A stretch of DNA of 44,824 nucleotides, taken from NCBI GenBank assembly GCA_000433875.1, contig HF993320.1:1-44824 (forward strand), in the 5' to 3' direction. The position numbers and the translations under genes were made by a program. This stretch comes from Firmicutes bacterium CAG:884 (GTDB lineage: Bacteria > Bacillota_I > Bacilli_A > RF39 > UBA660). This document shows positions 25,456-32,543 of this stretch, piece by piece (positions within the stretch are counted from its first letter, which is position 1; the number at the start of each line of letters is the position of its first letter). Under the pieces are notes generated by a model that was given only the letters and a program-made list of their open reading frames with translations, had not been told where the DNA came from and made no database searches.

Positions 25456-26125
25456 ATGCGATTTCCATCATTTCTTTAAAGTTCTTTTCTCTTGCTTCTG
25501 CATCTAATGATGCTCCGGTTATTAAGGAGTCAGATACTGTTAGTAAGGCAGTAGCCTTTTTATTTAAGGCTTTAGCGTTATGGAATAATGCAAATGTTTC
25601 CATTTCAACTGCTAAGCATTTTTTTTCTTTGTTTAATTTTTTTATATCTATGTTATTATAGAAGGCATCGCAAGAATGAACTCGTCCGACAATAATATTA
25701 TGTCCAGTTTTTAATATTTTATCATTTAATTCACTTGATGAATATAAGATATTTTCATTATCACCGTTTTGAACTTGTCCATATGTTGATTCTGAGTAGC
25801 TTGATTCTACTAATATGATATCATAAATATTGATATTTTCATCATATGCTCCGCAAGATCCTATTCTTATTATATTTTCAACATCATAATATTTATATAA
25901 CTCATATGAATAGATTCCCATACTTGGGTTACCCATTCCTGATGCCATTATGGTTACTTTTTTCCCTTCATAGAAGCCAGTGTATGCTAGTATTCCTCTT
26001 ACATCACTTACTAATTCATAGTTTTCTAGATAGTTTTCAGCTATATATTTTGCTCTTTTAGGATCACCTGGCATTAATACTGTTTTAGCGATTTTTCCTT
26101 CTTTTGCATTTATGTGTGGTGTCAT
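25442..26125 (-). CDS. deoD: purine nucleoside phosphorylase, DeoD type
   Basis: Cleaves purine (deoxy)nucleosides with phosphate in salvage. 227 residues with the hexameric high-molecular-mass PNP signatures: TPHINAKEG (the phosphate-lid His near the N-terminus), VLMPGDPKRAKYIAE, ASGMGNPSMGIYSYEL, IIRIGSCGAY, CLAVEMETFALFHNA (ribose-binding MET) and LLTVSDSLITG with the catalytic Asp. Length and order are normal. It lies ten bases from the ZIP-like gene upstream. Confidence 0.95.
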   Translation of the reverse strand: MTPHINAKEGKIAKTVLMPGDPKRAKYIAENYLENYELVSDVRGILAYTGFYEGKKVTIMASGMGNPSMGIYSYELYKYYDVENIIRIGSCGAYDENINIYDIILVESSYSESTYGQVQNGDNENILYSSSELNDKILKTGHNIIVGRVHSCDAFYNNIDIKKLNKEKKCLAVEMETFALFHNAKALNKKATALLTVSDSLITGASLDAEAREKNFKEMMEIALKSV

Positions 26126-26135
26126 ATTTTCTCCT

Positions 26136-26870
26136 TTATATATAGAATAAGTGGCTTATAAATAATAAAAGTGTTCCAAATATTATTCCAAGAACTGTTA
26201 TATATGTATCTTTATATTTTAAAAGGTTTAAAAATAATTCCATTAGTGTTATATAGATGAACATACCTAAGTTAACTGTTCCGATAAATGTCATAATGCT
26301 TGTTGTTATATTAAAATAACTTGTTAATATCGTGCAAAAGATATTACCTATTATTACAGATAAGCTAATTATACTTATTGTTATTATTAGATTTTTTTTA
26401 CTTAGTGATTTTGATAATAGACCTGATAATAAGATTCCAAATAAAAGATTACAAAATCCTAAACCAAATGATAGCATAAACGGATGCAATGTCATATTAA
26501 TTTTCATTCCAACTATAATATTATAAACAATAATAGCTAGACTTGTTATTAATCCTACGTGTAAATAATGATTCTTTTTATTATCTTTTGTTAAAGTATG
26601 ATCTGGTAAAAAGATATCACATATTTTCATTATGATTGTTCCTATTAAAATATAGCCTATCAATAGAACGATCTTGTTTGATCCTTTAAAGGCTTCGCCT
26701 ATTCCTTTAGCAGCATCTGGCAACAATTCAACCATTATTAAAGATGCTCCTAGACCAAGTGTACTTGCCATCATAAACTGAAGGAATCTATCTGTTTTTC
26801 TAAAACCAAACGATATAAACATTCCTGCTAGTAAAAATAAACAAGCAATTATACTTGCTAGTATACTCAT
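26136..26870 (-). CDS. ZIP-fold membrane protein with degenerate metal motifs
   Basis: 244 residues with about seven to eight helices. The topology and several segments follow ZIP metal transporters: STLGLGASLIMVELLPDA in helix 2, a loop with DIFLPDHTLT and charged histidine-containing residues, helix 4 GLITSLAIIVYNIIVG, helix 5 FGLGFCNLLFG and helix 7 NLGMFIYITLMELF. In canonical ZIPs helix 4 reads HNxPEG and helix 5 (H/Q)NxPEG. Here these are YNIIVG (116-121) and CNLLFG (140-145), so His, Pro and Glu ligands are gone in both. It may carry another ion or not transport metal at all. Remote kinship by eye; profile comparison would be decisive. Confidence 0.6.
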   Translation of the reverse strand: MSILASIIACLFLLAGMFISFGFRKTDRFLQFMMASTLGLGASLIMVELLPDAAKGIGEAFKGSNKIVLLIGYILIGTIIMKICDIFLPDHTLTKDNKKNHYLHVGLITSLAIIVYNIIVGMKINMTLHPFMLSFGLGFCNLLFGILLSGLLSKSLSKKNLIITISIISLSVIIGNIFCTILTSYFNITTSIMTFIGTVNLGMFIYITLMELFLNLLKYKDTYITVLGIIFGTLLLFISHLFYI

Positions 26871-26883
26871 ATTCCACCTCTTT

Positions 26884-27276
26884 TTATTTTATAAATATAA
26901 TAATGCCAATTATTAGGGACATTATAGATAAGATTAATGTTGCAGCTGATGCACAGTCTTTGGCGATTTTTGCTAATGATTTTCTTTCTAATGTTACTAA
27001 ATCAACATTTGCTTCAAGCGCGCTATTGATTAGTTCACATGCAAATACTAGTCCAAAACATAGTATTATTATGCACCATTCTATTTTAGTTACATCAAAG
27101 GTAAAACCTAATATAGTGGTTACTATAATTGCTAGTAAGATAATTATAAAATTATGTTCATATCTTATAGCATATATTATTCCACTCATAGCATTTAAAA
27201 AACTTTTTAAATACCTTTGTAAATGATTTCCTTTAATGCCACTTCTTTTTTCTTTATCTTGTAATTCCCATTTCAT
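26884..27276 (-). CDS. dgkA: undecaprenol/diacylglycerol kinase, DgkA family
   Basis: Small integral-membrane kinase; in Firmicutes it phosphorylates undecaprenol to the lipid carrier used for walls and surface glycans. 130 residues: an N-terminal cytoplasmic stretch with KSFLNAMSGIIYAIRYEHNF, helix 2, then FACELINSALEANVDLV with the catalytic Glu and Asn, KIAKDCASAATLI with the conserved Lys-Asp, and the last helix. It overlaps ybeY by 23 bases; ybeY-dgkA is a standard Firmicute neighbour pair. Product fits the envelope-rich gene content around it. Confidence 0.94.
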   Translation of the reverse strand: MKWELQDKEKRSGIKGNHLQRYLKSFLNAMSGIIYAIRYEHNFIIILLAIIVTTILGFTFDVTKIEWCIIILCFGLVFACELINSALEANVDLVTLERKSLAKIAKDCASAATLILSIMSLIIGIIIFIK

Positions 27277-27694
27277 TTAAAATCTCCTCTTGAAGACCAA
27301 ACATTATTTTTTCTTCTTCTTTTATCATATGATCATAACCTAATAAATGTAAGAGTCCGTGAACAATTAGAAAAGCCATTTCTCTTATTTCTGTATGACC
27401 GTATTCTTTAGCTTGTTCGTGAACTTTATCTAAGCAAATATAAATATCTCCTAGAACTCTTTCTTCATAAACGGTTACATCTTCTGTATCTTCTAGAGCG
27501 AATGATATTACATCTGTTGGTCTATCTACGTTTCTATATGTTTTATTGATTTCGTGAATTTCTTCTAAACCTACAAATATAATGTTTACTTCACTTTTTT
27601 CAGCTTCCATTTTCTTTAAAGTGTGTTTTACAACTTTTCTTACAAAACTTTTATCAATTTTTTCTTCTGTTTTATTAAATATTCCAATACTCAT
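27254..27694 (-). CDS. ybeY: endoribonuclease YbeY (rRNA maturation)
   Basis: Zinc endoribonuclease of 16S rRNA 3'-end maturation and ribosome quality control. 146 residues with the conserved HGLLHLLGYDH zinc triad near the C-terminus, plus RPTDVISFALED and LGDIYICLDKVHEQAKEYGH, both typical. Length is normal. It has its own good promoter and a modest ribosome site (GTGATTAG). It leads the ybeY-dgkA-ZIP-deoD run and overlaps dgkA by 23 bases. Confidence 0.95.
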   Translation of the reverse strand: MSIGIFNKTEEKIDKSFVRKVVKHTLKKMEAEKSEVNIIFVGLEEIHEINKTYRNVDRPTDVISFALEDTEDVTVYEERVLGDIYICLDKVHEQAKEYGHTEIREMAFLIVHGLLHLLGYDHMIKEEEKIMFGLQEEILNEMGITR

Positions 27695-27710
27695 AACTAA
27701 TCACATATTT

Positions 27711-27739
27711 ATTATAATATACTATTTTAAATAAAACAA
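27711..27739 (-). promoter_or_regulatory. promoter of ybeY-dgkA
   Basis: TTGTTT (27739-27734), 17 bases, TATAAT (27716-27711) on the minus strand, directly after the VanZ-family stop codon. Confidence 0.65.
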
Positions 27740-27740
27740 C

Positions 27741-28355
27741 CTATACTCCAGAAATATTGATAATTTTTAGTAAATACATTATTAATAATATTACTATTAA
27801 TATTACTATGATATTGTAGATTATAACATTTTGTAATACTTTTGGCATATGATCTTGAATAAAGTTGATTGTTACATATATAAAGTATCCTAATGTTCCA
27901 CCGACAATATTTAACATTATGTCATCAACATCAAAGACACGGCCTATAAATAATTGGGTGCATTCAATTGCAACAGATACTATAAATGATATTAATAAGG
28001 CTGGTTTAACATTTCTTAGCTTTAGAATATAACCGGCAAAAAATCCTAGCGGTATAAACATAAACATATTTCCGATTATATTTTTATAGAAAGCATCACT
28101 TGATATATCGTATCTTAGTATTTCTTTAAAGGGTATAAAGTTATTTGCTGACCAAGATACATCTTTAAAAGTTACAACATAGAATAAACACAGTATGTAA
28201 ACAACAAAGCCATATAGTAATATTTCTTTATATGGATAGAACTTTTTATGGTTTACTATTAGGTATGTTAATCTGAATGTTATTAAAATAACTGATATAA
28301 TTACAATCATTGGCCATATTTGGACCATTACGTTTCTTACTATTTCTCTAACCAT
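27741..28355 (-). CDS. VanZ-family membrane protein
   Basis: Start chosen at ATG 28355 (204 residues), which overlaps the yqfD stop by eight bases and has AAAGGA upstream; the ATG at 28400 lies deep in yqfD without a ribosome site. About five membrane helices. The family signature is clear: VSVAIECTQLFIGRVFDVDD, then IMLNIVGGTLGYFIY (Glu, Gln, Arg, Asp-Asp, Asn and Gly-Gly pattern). VanZ of Tn1546 gives low-level teicoplanin resistance, but most chromosomal members have no known function. It occupies the place where phoH usually lies between yqfD and ybeY in other Firmicutes. Confidence 0.88.
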   Translation of the reverse strand: MVREIVRNVMVQIWPMIVIISVILITFRLTYLIVNHKKFYPYKEILLYGFVVYILCLFYVVTFKDVSWSANNFIPFKEILRYDISSDAFYKNIIGNMFMFIPLGFFAGYILKLRNVKPALLISFIVSVAIECTQLFIGRVFDVDDIMLNIVGGTLGYFIYVTINFIQDHMPKVLQNVIIYNIIVILIVILLIMYLLKIINISGV

Positions 28356-29469
28356 TTTCTTCAATCCTTTCATAAGCGGTAATGTTTTCATATACTGCAT
28401 AAAATATTTCTAATTCTATTTTACTATCATTTAAAGAAACTTTCAAACATTTTTCATAAATTATGTGTTCTTCGTCATTTAGTTTACTTTTTATATTTTT
28501 TCTTCCGAGTTCGAGGGCTTTTTCAATTGCTTCATCATAATTATAGATATTATCTATTATTTCTACTTCATATATAGTATCTTTATATAATTTAAAAATA
28601 TTACTTTTTATAATATTTTTTCTTTCAATTTTACCTTTTTTTCTAAATAGATTTATTTCTTTATTAAATAAGTAAAGAGTAAATCTTGTATATTTTTTTC
28701 CGGTTAGTTTTTCTTCATAATATGCTAAGGGATAACTTACTTTGGTTTTATACCAAACTTCGCCCATTACCTTTCCTTTGGCTTCTACAACTTCTTTTAC
28801 TTCATCGTTCAAATTTATTTTACCACTTATTATTACTTCGCCTTTTTTAACGCTTTCGCCTTTTCTTTTTAGAATTATACCACTACTTGCTTCTATACTC
28901 ATTATTATCGCGTCCTTTGCTGAAACAATGTTTGTTTTAGATTTTTCTTGTTCTTCATTTTGTTTTATTCTTTCTTCTAATTTAATTATACATTTTGTTC
29001 CTTTATTTTCTATTTCTAACCATTCAATATTATTTCTATATTTATCCATTATTTTTGTTTTTATTTTAGTTAATTCTTTATAATTTTTTTGTATTTTATA
29101 TATAGATATTCCATTTTCTTTTAATTCTATTTTTAATTCTTCTTTTAATTTTTTATTATTTGTTATTATTTCTACTTTAAATATTATTTTACTTAATAAA
29201 TAGATGGTAATTATACTTATTATAAGGGATATGATTAAAAAGATATTTTTTTTGATATTTTCTTCTATTTTTAAAATTCCGGTTTTATTTATTAGTTCTA
29301 CTTCATAGATTGTTTTTAATTTTATTATTTTTTCATAATCTATTTTATTTATATATATATTTATTTCATTTTCATTTATTTTTTTTATTTTGTATAATTT
29401 TATTTTATTATCATACATTCTTTTTATAAATTTTGGGATATTTTTTCCTTTAATTTTTAATACTAGCAA
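28348..29469 (-). CDS. yqfD: YqfD family (sporulation-associated) membrane protein
   Basis: 373 residues. The N-terminal 70 residues form a cytoplasmic ferredoxin-like part, then one helix near 74-95 (IFLIISLIISIITIYLLSKI), then a large extracytoplasmic part. That part has WLEIENKGTKCIIKLEERI, IVSAKDAIIMSIEASSG, VKKGEVIISGKI and GKVMGEVWYKTKVSYPL, all closely following YqfD. In Bacillus yqfD is a mother-cell (sigma-E) gene of unknown role. It follows yqfC by four bases. Its presence hints at a spore-forming ancestry, though non-sporulating relatives may retain it. Confidence 0.9.
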   Translation of the reverse strand: MLVLKIKGKNIPKFIKRMYDNKIKLYKIKKINENEINIYINKIDYEKIIKLKTIYEVELINKTGILKIEENIKKNIFLIISLIISIITIYLLSKIIFKVEIITNNKKLKEELKIELKENGISIYKIQKNYKELTKIKTKIMDKYRNNIEWLEIENKGTKCIIKLEERIKQNEEQEKSKTNIVSAKDAIIMSIEASSGIILKRKGESVKKGEVIISGKINLNDEVKEVVEAKGKVMGEVWYKTKVSYPLAYYEEKLTGKKYTRFTLYLFNKEINLFRKKGKIERKNIIKSNIFKLYKDTIYEVEIIDNIYNYDEAIEKALELGRKNIKSKLNDEEHIIYEKCLKVSLNDSKIELEIFYAVYENITAYERIEENG

Positions 29470-29473
29470 GGTT

Positions 29474-29716
29474 TCACCTGAATTCTATTTTATCTATTTT
29501 ACCGCTTATTAATATTTCATTATCTAATAATTTACAGATTGTTAGATCTAATCCTTTTATGCTAATACTTCCTTTTTTATGTTTTATTACTACATTATTA
29601 TTATCAAACCCATATATTCCTGTATAGTTTACTATATTGATTCTGTCTTCAAATATATGAATGCAAAATTCGTTTTCCATTATATAGTCTTTTAGATTGG
29701 TATAGATACTTTTCAT
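29474..29716 (-). CDS. yqfC: YqfC family protein
   Basis: Start placed at ATG 29716, because GGTGAA lies four bases before it; the upstream ATG at 29728 has no site. The product is 80 residues, mostly predicted beta strands, with CIHIFEDRINIVNYTGIYGF and KKGSISIKGLDLTICKL, ending ISGKIDKIEF. This fits the YqfC/YabP family of short beta-rich sporulation-linked proteins. It is paired with yqfD as in Bacillus and clostridia. Confidence 0.85.
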   Translation of the reverse strand: MKSIYTNLKDYIMENEFCIHIFEDRINIVNYTGIYGFDNNNVVIKHKKGSISIKGLDLTICKLLDNEILISGKIDKIEFR

Positions 29717-29758
29717 AGCATTCACCATTTAACTATATGATAAAAAAAAAGAAATATG

Positions 29759-30004
29759 TTAGGCTGCTTCGAGTACTTTAAGCTTGCCTTCATATTTCAT
29801 ATCGTAATCATCTAGGAAATCATAGAATGCGATTTCATCTAAGATATTTGTTTTTTTTACATCTAAGACAATATTTAAAATATTATATGTTTTTACAATA
29901 TTATATAGTCTTTCTTTTAGTTTGAAAATATTTTTTTTATTTAAATTCCCTTCTACTAGTATATAGAGTGTTGCTCTATTATATATTATATCTACATTAA
30001 ACAT
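29759..30004 (-). CDS. small STAS-like protein
   Basis: Not recognised as a named gene. 81 residues behind a good AAAGGTGATGAT site. Predicted order is strand, strand (TLYILVEGNL), helix (KKNIFKLKERLYNIVKTYN), strand (LNIVLDVKKTNIL), helix (EIAFYDFLDDYDM) and strand (KLKVLEAA). This matches the STAS fold of anti-sigma-factor antagonists such as SpoIIAA. The phosphorylated Ser of that group (D-S-S-G) is not present; the site reads ILDEIAF. It lies 42 bases upstream of yqfC on the same strand, so could share its transcript. Role unknown. Confidence 0.6.
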   Translation of the reverse strand: MFNVDIIYNRATLYILVEGNLNKKNIFKLKERLYNIVKTYNILNIVLDVKKTNILDEIAFYDFLDDYDMKYEGKLKVLEAA

Positions 30005-30117
30005 ATCATCACCTTTTTAACTATAACACTTTATAATTCAAAAATTAAGCGATTCGACAAAACTAGTTATTTTTTGTGCTTTTATTTTTTAAATATCTAT
30101 TTTTTTTTAGGGATGTG

Positions 30118-30126
30118 TGCTATAAT
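30118..30126 (+). promoter_or_regulatory. extended -10 promoter of the murT-gatD-like pair
   Basis: TGCTATAAT, 17 bases before the murT ATG. No strong -35. GGTGAT sits three bases before the ATG. Confidence 0.55.
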
Positions 30127-30142
30127 TTAAGAAGGTGATAAG

Positions 30143-31480
30143 ATGAAAACGTTAAGTATAATATGCGCGAAAGCTTTAATTTTTATTGGAAGTATATTTG
30201 GTCGTGGTAGTGCGACTCCTGGTCAGGTTGCTTTAAAGATTGATAAAAATATTTTGTCTAAGTTAAAAATGCCTAAAACAGTTATTTGTGTTACGGGTTC
30301 TAGTGGTAAGGGTTCTACTTGTAATTTGATTGTTGATATTGCTAGAAAACAAGGTAAAACAGTTGTTTTTAATAATAAGGGTTCTAATTTAGTTACAGGC
30401 ATTTTAACAGCTTTACTTGATGCTTCTAATTTAAAAGGTGAATTAAAACAAGATATTCTTGTTACAGAGATTGATGAGAGATATACAAAGTTACTTTTTA
30501 AATATTTAAAACCCAATTATGTTGTTATTACTAATATTACGCGTGATCAACCCCCAAGACATGGTCATTTTGAGATTGTTTATGAAGAGATTAAAAAAGC
30601 AATTACCAAAGATATGCATTTGGTTTTGAATGCTGATGATCCTTTTGCTCAAAAGTTTATTTTGGATGGCAAGAATAAATATACGTTATTTGGTATTGGT
30701 TCAAATGATTATGTTTATTTAGATAACAAGTTTGAAAATTTAAATATTACACATTGTCCTAAATGTAATGGTAAATTATTATATAATTACTATCACTGTG
30801 AAACTTTGGGTGATTATAGTTGCGCGAATTGTGATTTCAAAAGGAAAAAACCGAATATGGAAGTTACAAAATTAGATTATGAAAAGAGTTTTGTTACTGT
30901 TAATAATGAATACAAATTTAATATTCCTTTCAATACTTTGTTTGAGGTATATAATTCACTTGCTGCTTTTACGGTTTGTTCTTTAATTAAACTTAATTTA
31001 GACGAGGCTTGTAATACTATTTCTAATATGGATCCTAATTTAAAGATCTTTAATAAGTATACTATTAATGATCGCATTGTTTATGTTTTAAATAATAAAG
31101 CAGAAAATGCTACAACATTCAATCAATCTTTACTTTTTGTTAAAAGGAATAAGGAGTTAAAGACTTTAATTATTGGTTGGAGAGAGATTAGTCGTAGATA
31201 TAATTTTGATGATTTATCTTGGTTATATGATATTGAGTTTGAATTATTAAATAATGATGAAATTGATAAGATTGTTTGTATTGGTCCGCAAGCTTATGAT
31301 ATTGCTACAAGGTTAAAATATGCTGATATTGATGAGAGTCATATTGTTGTTATTCCTTTAATTGATGAGGCTTGTAAGTTTATTAAGGCTAAAACTAAGG
31401 GTAATATTTATGGTATTTTAAACTTTGATATGGTTGAACCTTTTAATACTAATATGAAGGGAGAAAATAATGGAAATTAA
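30143..31480 (+). CDS. murT: MurT-like Mur ligase (lipid II amidation family)
   Basis: MurT with GatD amidates the D-Glu of lipid II in many Gram-positives. The 445-residue product has the family order: Mur-ligase ATPase with VTGSSGKGSTCN (51-61), ITNITRDQPPRHGHFE (129-144), NADDPFAQ, a four-cysteine zinc ribbon inserted in the domain (C205, C208, C227, C230) that marks MurT, and a C-terminal DUF1727-type domain with DDLSWLYDIEFE (356-367). Departures: the P-loop is GSSGKGST, more like folylpolyglutamate synthase, where MurT usually reads GTNGKT. The usual FRDQLDRYGE and KNPxGxNQ segments also differ (TRDQPPRHGH; AENATTFNQ). It overlaps gatD by 11 bases. Family call firm, substrate uncertain. 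Confidence 0.82.
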   Translation: MKTLSIICAKALIFIGSIFGRGSATPGQVALKIDKNILSKLKMPKTVICVTGSSGKGSTCNLIVDIARKQGKTVVFNNKGSNLVTGILTALLDASNLKGELKQDILVTEIDERYTKLLFKYLKPNYVVITNITRDQPPRHGHFEIVYEEIKKAITKDMHLVLNADDPFAQKFILDGKNKYTLFGIGSNDYVYLDNKFENLNITHCPKCNGKLLYNYYHCETLGDYSCANCDFKRKKPNMEVTKLDYEKSFVTVNNEYKFNIPFNTLFEVYNSLAAFTVCSLIKLNLDEACNTISNMDPNLKIFNKYTINDRIVYVLNNKAENATTFNQSLLFVKRNKELKTLIIGWREISRRYNFDDLSWLYDIEFELLNNDEIDKIVCIGPQAYDIATRLKYADIDESHIVVIPLIDEACKFIKAKTKGNIYGILNFDMVEPFNTNMKGENNGN

Positions 31481-32195
31481 TATATTACATTTATATTATG
31501 ATTTACTTAATTTATATGGTGAAAATGGAAATATTAAGGCTTTAAAAAAACATCTCGAAGAGATGGGTGTTAGGGTTAATATTGAGTTTTTGACAATAAA
31601 TGACGTTATTGATTTTAGTAGATATGATTTTGTTTATATAGGTGCTGGTACAGAAAAAAGCCAAAAATTGGTTCTTAAGCATTTACTCAAGTATAAAAAA
31701 GATATTAAGAATTATATTGAATCTAATAAGTTCTTTCTTGCAACTGGTAATTCATTAGAGTTATTTGGTAAGTTTATTAAAACTAAAGATACTACTTATA
31801 AGTGTTTAAATATATTTGATTATGAATCTTATGAAGAAGATTTTAGAATGGTTGATCAAGCTATATTTGATATGCCTCTTATAAATGAAAAAATAATTGG
31901 TTTTCAAAATCAAGGTTCTATTACTAGAGAGATTAAAAACCATTTATTTGAGGTAGTTCGTGGTGTTGGTAGTTATCCTAATTCTTCATATGAGGGTATT
32001 CATTATAAAAACTTCTTTGGTACGTATTTAATTGGTCCGTTACTTGTTAGAAATCCTAATTTGGTTTCTTATATGGTAAAGGAATTGATTAAATCAAAGG
32101 ATAGTAGTTTTAAGTTTAATAAAATGAACTTATATTTCGAAACAAAAGCTTATAATACTTTTTTAGATTATCTACGAAATTTAGAAGACAAGTAA
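31470..32195 (+). CDS. gatD: GatD-like protein without catalytic Cys and His
   Basis: GatD is the glutaminase subunit that feeds ammonia to MurT. The 241-residue protein follows GatD closely: NILHLYYDLLNLYGENGNI, DFVYIGAGTEKSQ, then EGIHYKNFFGTYLIGPLLVR near the C-terminus. But the nucleophile elbow that should read CGGYQ is ATGNS (91-95), with Thr92 where the catalytic Cys94 of Staphylococcus GatD sits, and the LHGP His189 is Ile188 in LIGP. Both active-site residues are thus absent while the fold is kept. It overlaps the MurT gene by 11 bases, so the complex is probably still made. It may use free ammonia, be structural, or serve another reaction. Its stop codon lies within a terminator hairpin. 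Confidence 0.8.
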   Translation: MEINILHLYYDLLNLYGENGNIKALKKHLEEMGVRVNIEFLTINDVIDFSRYDFVYIGAGTEKSQKLVLKHLLKYKKDIKNYIESNKFFLATGNSLELFGKFIKTKDTTYKCLNIFDYESYEEDFRMVDQAIFDMPLINEKIIGFQNQGSITREIKNHLFEVVRGVGSYPNSSYEGIHYKNFFGTYLIGPLLVRNPNLVSYMVKELIKSKDSSFKFNKMNLYFETKAYNTFLDYLRNLEDK

Positions 32196-32440
32196 TTGTC
32201 TTCTATTTCTATAATGTCTTCTAACATTTGTTTATCAGTTAGGGTTTCATTTAAGAAATCATAAAATATATAATTTGCATCATTCTGGTTTTCTAAAACA
32301 TAGCAATTACTTTCTAAATCATAAATGTAATTCGCTGTTTTTTGATTTAGATATAGTTTTACTTTATATGGATTTTTGTTTTTTTTGATTAATTTTAATA
32401 AGTTGTAAAAACTTATTTTCTTTTTAATGTATATTTTCAT
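32168..32440 (-). CDS. small hypothetical protein, tail-to-tail with gatD
   Basis: Not recognised. 90 residues, basic at the N-terminus (MKIYIKKKISFYNLLKLIKK) and acidic later (LEDIIEIEDNYL), with no membrane segment or signal peptide. GAGG lies ten bases before the ATG, and an extended -10 (TGATATAAT) lies upstream, so I take it as real. Its last nine codons overlap the end of gatD on the other strand, and the shared terminator hairpin lies in the overlap. It is divergent from the HTH gene at 32544, and the two share a short regulatory region with direct repeats. Confidence 0.65.
   Translation of the reverse strand: MKIYIKKKISFYNLLKLIKKNKNPYKVKLYLNQKTANYIYDLESNCYVLENQNDANYIFYDFLNETLTDKQMLEDIIEIEDNYLSSKFRR
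32183..32204. terminator. terminator hairpin over the gatD stop codon
   Basis: AGAAGACAA, loop GTAA, TTGTCTTCT, then ATTTCT. An exact nine-pair stem whose loop contains the gatD TAA. On the minus strand it falls in the last codons of the small hypothetical gene. Confidence 0.6.
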
Positions 32441-32461
32441 AATTTATTCCTCTTTTATTTT

Positions 32462-32492
32462 ATTATATCATACTTTGTTCGTATTTTGTTCG
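32462..32492. promoter_or_regulatory. divergent control region with paired TTTGTTCG direct repeats
   Basis: TTTGTTCG occurs at 32474-32481 and 32485-32492, an 11-base period, close to one DNA turn. Next to it lies the minus-strand extended -10 TGATATAAT (32470-32462) of the small hypothetical gene. The repeats occupy that promoter's -35 area and lie just upstream of the HTH gene, so they are good candidates for an operator bound by the HTH protein (inference). Confidence 0.5.
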
Positions 32493-32543
32493 ATTTTTTG
32501 TATATTATTCTTTTTAATGTAAAAATTATTGTAGGTGATTACA

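Noticed and set aside
32474..32492. LexA (SOS) box
   Set aside because: The GTTCG words are in direct orientation; a Gram-positive SOS box needs the inverted GAAC-N4-GTTC form.
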